A stretch of 16,998 bases of DNA from JBDTGE01 sp050742975 (GTDB lineage Bacteria > Actinomycetota > Actinomycetes > Mycobacteriales > Jatrophihabitantaceae): positions 1 to 16,998 of the forward strand of contig JBOGDQ010000319.1 in NCBI GenBank assembly GCA_050742975.1, written 5' to 3'. Below the pieces are notes generated by a model. The model was not told the DNA's origin and made no database searches. It saw only the letters and a list, made by a program, of their open reading frames with translations. Both the position numbers and the translations under genes were made by a program. Shown piece after piece: positions 13,625-16,998 of the stretch. Positions within the stretch are counted from its first letter, which is position 1, and the number at the start of each line of letters is the position of its first letter.

Positions 13625-14429
13625 CCCGGTCCGCGCCCAGTTCCTCGAGCAGCGTGGCCAGCTCGCCGATCAGCTCGGGGGCTGCCACCACGACCATCCG
13701 CTCGCCGGCGGCACACCCGCGCAGGCCGCGGACCACGCAGCCGGCCTCGGCCGCGATCAGCCCGCCCGCCGCGTGATCCCACGGGCTCAGGCCGGCTTCG
13801 AAGTACGCGTCCAGGCGCCCCGCGGCCACCGCGCACAGGTCCAGGCTCGCCGCACCCTGCCGCCGGATGTCGGCGATGCGCGGGAGCAGTGCCGCGACGA
13901 CGGCGGCCTGCCGCGCCCGCCGCGTGGCGTCGTACCCGAAGCCGGTGCCGACGACGGCTCGCGACAGCGGAACTTCACGCGGCCCGCGCAGCAGACGGCC
14001 ACGCAGGTAAGCCCCGCCGCCGGCATGCGCGTGGAACAGCTCCCCCGAAGCCGGGCTGCAGACGGCGCCCGCGACCACTGCACCGTCCACCTCGGCCGCG
14101 ACGGAGACCGCGTACTGCGGCAGCCCGAGAACGAAGTTGACCGTCCCGTCGATCGGGTCCATGACCCAGCGCACGCCACCGCTCGACGGGCCGTGCGCAC
14201 CGCCCTCCTCGGCGAGGACCGAATCGCCCGGCCGGCGCCGTGCCACCTGCTCGACCAGCCACCGCTCGCTCTCCCGGTCGGCCCCGGTGACCAGGTCGGT
14301 CGAGGTGCTCTTGGAGCTGACCGACAGCGGCCTCTCGCGCGCGGAGCGGACAATGTCGGCTGCACCCGTCGCCAGCTCGATCGCCATGCGTTCCAGCTCG
14401 GACGGCAGGTCGTTCTCGCGCGCGCTCAC
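13614..14429 (-). CDS. Inositol monophosphatase family protein (SuhB-like)
   Basis: This is a 271-residue Mg2+-dependent, Li+-sensitive-type phosphatase, probably acting on inositol-1-phosphate or a related sugar phosphate. Metal-binding signatures are intact: AEEGG at 73-77, DPIDGT at 91-96 (VMDPIDGTVNFV), and WDHAAGGLIAAEAG from 217 with D218. TSTDLVTGADRESE near 42-55 is the usual N-terminal element. M. tuberculosis has suhB at the same place (Rv2701c, from memory), where it could feed phosphatidylinositol or mycothiol precursors, but family members also act as fructose-1,6-bisphosphatase or histidinol-phosphatase, so the substrate is open. The start is GTG 14429 without a clear ribosome-binding site; ATG 14387 is an internal alternative. 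It is divergent from ppgK. Confidence 0.93.
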   Translation of the reverse strand: MSARENDLPSELERMAIELATGAADIVRSARERPLSVSSKSTSTDLVTGADRESERWLVEQVARRRPGDSVLAEEGGAHGPSSGGVRWVMDPIDGTVNFVLGLPQYAVSVAAEVDGAVVAGAVCSPASGELFHAHAGGGAYLRGRLLRGPREVPLSRAVVGTGFGYDATRRARQAAVVAALLPRIADIRRQGAASLDLCAVAAGRLDAYFEAGLSPWDHAAGGLIAAEAGCVVRGLRGCAAGERMVVVAAPELIGELATLLEELGADRVSS

Positions 14430-14463
14430 GCACCCATCGCACCACGACCGGCCGCGACGGCGA

Positions 14464-14469
14464 TATGGT
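14464..14469 (+). promoter_or_regulatory. Putative -10 hexamer of ppgK
   Basis: TATGGT lies in the 82-nt gap between the IMPase and ppgK starts. It would give a leader of about 35 nt containing the AAGGAG ribosome-binding site at 14501-14506. No good -35 element is seen. Confidence 0.4.
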
Positions 14470-14511
14470 CACCTGGCGAATTCGAGCCGATTCAGCGATC
14501 AAGGAGCACGC

Positions 14512-15285
14512 GTGGCCGAGCACACCGGCAGGCCCGGTCGGGCGTACGGGATCGACATCGGTGGCACCGGGATCAAGGGTGCGGTCGTCGACACCGGGAC
14601 CGGGGCGCTGCTCACTCCTCGCAAGCGCATCCTGACACCGCAGCCTTCGACGCCGGACGCGGTCGCCGGGGTGGTGGTGAGGCTGCTCGAGGACGCCGGC
14701 TGGTCCGGCCCGGTCGGCGCCACGTTTCCGGCGGTCATCCAGCACGGCGTCGCCAAGTCGGCAGCCAACGTAGACAAGAGCTGGATCGGCACCGACGTCG
14801 ATGCCTGCTTCACGAAGGCGACCGGGTCCGGTACCGAGGTCAGCGTCCTGAACGATGCCGACGCCGCGGGCATTGCCGAGGCCCGCTTCGGCGCGGCCAA
14901 GGGCGTGTCGGGCGTCGTCATCCTGCTGACGTTCGGAACCGGTATCGGTAGCGCGCTGCTCATCGACGGCACGCTGGTACCGAACACCGAACTGGGCCAT
15001 CTCGAACTGGACGGTCACGACGCCGAGAAGCGCGCGGCTGCGTCCGTGCGCGACGAGGAGGACCTGTCCTACAAGAAGTGGGCCAAGCGGGTGAACGACT
15101 ACATGTCGCACGTCGAGCGGCTGTTCACGCCCGACCTGTTCGTCGTCGGCGGCGGTGTCAGCAAGGACGCGGACAAGTGGGTTCCGCAGCTCGAGCTCAC
15201 GACTCCGGTCAAACCGGCCGAACTGCTCAACGACGCCGGGGTGGTCGGCGCCGCGATCGCGGCGGCCGAACGGCGCGGCGAGTAA
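14512..15285 (+). CDS. ppgK: Polyphosphate glucokinase (ROK family)
   Basis: PpgK phosphorylates glucose to glucose 6-phosphate using inorganic polyphosphate, usually also ATP, in the cytosol. The 257-residue product has the phosphate-1 motif DIGGTGIKGA at 15-24, TFPAVIQHG near 71, and the catalytic Asp D115 in LNDADAAG. The phosphate-2 motif LTFGTGIGSAL starts at 139, ELGHLELDG at 160, and the adenosine-type motif VVGGGVSK at 211-218. The length is near that of M. tuberculosis PpgK (about 265). GTG at 14512 has AAGGAG 5 nt upstream and is well supported against the much longer open frame. Directly upstream of the sigma factor gene, it keeps the actinobacterial suhB-ppgK-sigA order. Its stop is followed within 4 nt by a tandem repeat and the putative sigma promoter. 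Confidence 0.96.
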   Translation: MAEHTGRPGRAYGIDIGGTGIKGAVVDTGTGALLTPRKRILTPQPSTPDAVAGVVVRLLEDAGWSGPVGATFPAVIQHGVAKSAANVDKSWIGTDVDACFTKATGSGTEVSVLNDADAAGIAEARFGAAKGVSGVVILLTFGTGIGSALLIDGTLVPNTELGHLELDGHDAEKRAAASVRDEEDLSYKKWAKRVNDYMSHVERLFTPDLFVVGGGVSKDADKWVPQLELTTPVKPAELLNDAGVVGAAIAAAERRGE

Positions 15286-15288
15286 TCC

Positions 15289-15309
15289 CGGCTCGCGCTC
15301 GGCTCGCGC
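15289..15309 (+). repeat. Tandem 10-mer repeat upstream of the sigma factor -10
   Basis: CGGCTCGCGC occurs at 15289-15298 and exactly again at 15300-15309, with one T between, a period of 11 bp (about one helical turn). It covers the expected -35 and spacer region of the TACAAT promoter. Confidence 0.7.
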
Positions 15310-15314
15310 CGCAG

Positions 15315-15340
15315 TACAATGAGCGCAGAGGGCACTGCGC
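15315..15340 (+). promoter_or_regulatory. Putative hrdB promoter -10 and start-site dyad
   Basis: TACAAT (15315-15320) is the best -10 match in the window. A perfect dyad GCGCAG-N6-CTGCGC (15323-15328 / 15335-15340) follows and would straddle the start site. There is no TTGACA-like -35, since that space is filled by the 11-bp-period repeat. The predicted leader is about 147 nt. The dyad could also act as a ppgK terminator. Confidence 0.45.
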
Positions 15341-15461
15341 ACGTACTGGACTCGAAGCTGAGGCGAACAACAGACGGCCTGCGACCCCGCACCCTTGTTA
15401 GCCGCGCCGAGCGGAATCGTGAACCGCGCCGCGAGCATCAGTTCGCATGCGCACCCGTCGT

Positions 15462-15467
15462 GAAGGG
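15462..15467 (+). promoter_or_regulatory. Ribosome-binding site of the sigma factor gene
   Basis: GAAGGG lies 6 nt before GTG 15474. It favours this start over the in-frame ATG at 15447, which has no comparable site. Confidence 0.55.
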
Positions 15468-15473
15468 CCTTCC

Positions 15474-16847
<1,374 letters not shown>

Positions 16848-16868
16848 CTCACACCGCCGCTCAACGAG

Positions 16869-16998
16869 CTACGTCTGGAACAGATTCAGATACCGTTGCG
16901 AGCTTCCGGTCTCGATCAGTTGGCGCTTCTCGAGCAACACAACGCATTGAAACGCCTTCGTCTGGCCGTGTTGGAACACGGACAGTTCGCCTCCCTGG
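16869..16998 (-). CDS. Partial C-terminus of an unrecognised protein, truncated by the window edge
   Basis: On the minus strand a stop (TAG) at 16871-16869 closes a frame open to the window end, giving 42 residues that end in SSQRYLNLFQT and include FQCVVLLEKRQLIETG. The start lies outside the window. I do not recognise it. Third-position GC is about 74 per cent in this frame, clearly below the neighbouring genes, with codons such as TAT, AAT, TTT and several CAA that the block otherwise avoids. The opposite strand is also open over the same stretch, but with lower third-position GC (about 63 per cent) and a rare ATA, so I prefer the minus frame. It converges on the sigma factor gene with a 21-nt gap. 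It may be an accessory or recently acquired gene. Confidence 0.45.
   Translation of the reverse strand, partial: QGGELSVFQHGQTKAFQCVVLLEKRQLIETGSSQRYLNLFQT

Noticed and set aside
15413..15443. SigR/SigH-type promoter GGAAT...GTT upstream of sigA, as reported for hrdB in Streptomyces
   Set aside because: GGAAT (15413-15417) and GTT (15441-15443) are separated by 23 nt, too far from the usual 17-19, and the GTT is too close to the start.
16848..16998. Plus-strand frame open to the window end after the sigma factor stop
   Set aside because: It has no ATG or GTG near its beginning, contains a rare ATA codon and has lower third-position GC than the opposite frame. The minus-strand frame is the better candidate.

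Overview
The window is a GC-rich, gene-dense chromosomal segment of an actinomycete. Almost every frame is open, GTG starts dominate (I place 14 of 18 complete gene starts on GTG), and all recognisable proteins are of actinobacterial type. From memory, gene content and order match the Mycobacterium tuberculosis block running from dxs1 to sigA (about Rv2682c to Rv2703). The exceptions are a two-component system at the left end and an SDR oxidoreductase near the middle. Codon use and the lysine/alanine-rich sigma-factor tail suggest a soil actinomycete rather than a mycobacterium; I cannot name the genus.

Layout. Positions 13-7190 (minus strand) look like one five-gene operon: a KimA-like K+ permease, a TRAM-domain RNA m5U methyltransferase, dxs, an OmpR-type response regulator and its histidine kinase, with gaps of 3, 11 and 28 nt and one 4-nt overlap. 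Divergent from it, at 7349-8670, lie two tandem RCK/TrkA-type proteins (ceoB, ceoC), so a K+ importer and two K+-channel-type regulators share a 158-bp intergenic region. Positions 8626-10983 (minus) form the dut operon: dut, a DUF3710 protein, an OB-fold protein and a DUF3159 membrane protein. Its 3' end overlaps ceoC tail to tail. A DUF3093 membrane protein diverges from dut across only 25 bp, followed by an SDR oxidoreductase. The DUF4193 zinc-ribbon protein and cei (LytR_C envelope protein) diverge at 12800-13063. An inositol-monophosphatase-family gene (minus) and ppgK polyphosphate glucokinase (plus) diverge at 14430-14511. The principal sigma factor gene (hrdB/sigA) ends the block. At the right edge a partial minus-strand reading frame with lower GC, cut by the window, faces the sigma gene.

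How it fits together. These are mainly housekeeping functions: K+ homeostasis, isoprenoid precursor supply, rRNA/tRNA modification, dUTP clean-up, envelope integrity, polyphosphate-driven glucose phosphorylation and basal transcription. No IS element, prophage, CRISPR array, tRNA or rRNA was seen. The most interesting signals are: (1) the KimA-like transporter paired with two RCK proteins and no recognisable Trk/Ktr channel subunit in the window; (2) a compact bidirectional dut/DUF3093 promoter with overlapping -10 hexamers; (3) a recurring spacing of a TAnnnT hexamer 6-8 nt before start codons, suggesting leaderless mRNAs; (4) an 11-bp-period tandem repeat and a dyad around the putative sigma-factor promoter; and (5) the compositionally different partial gene at the right edge. 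I did not find a convincing, wholly new multi-gene system.
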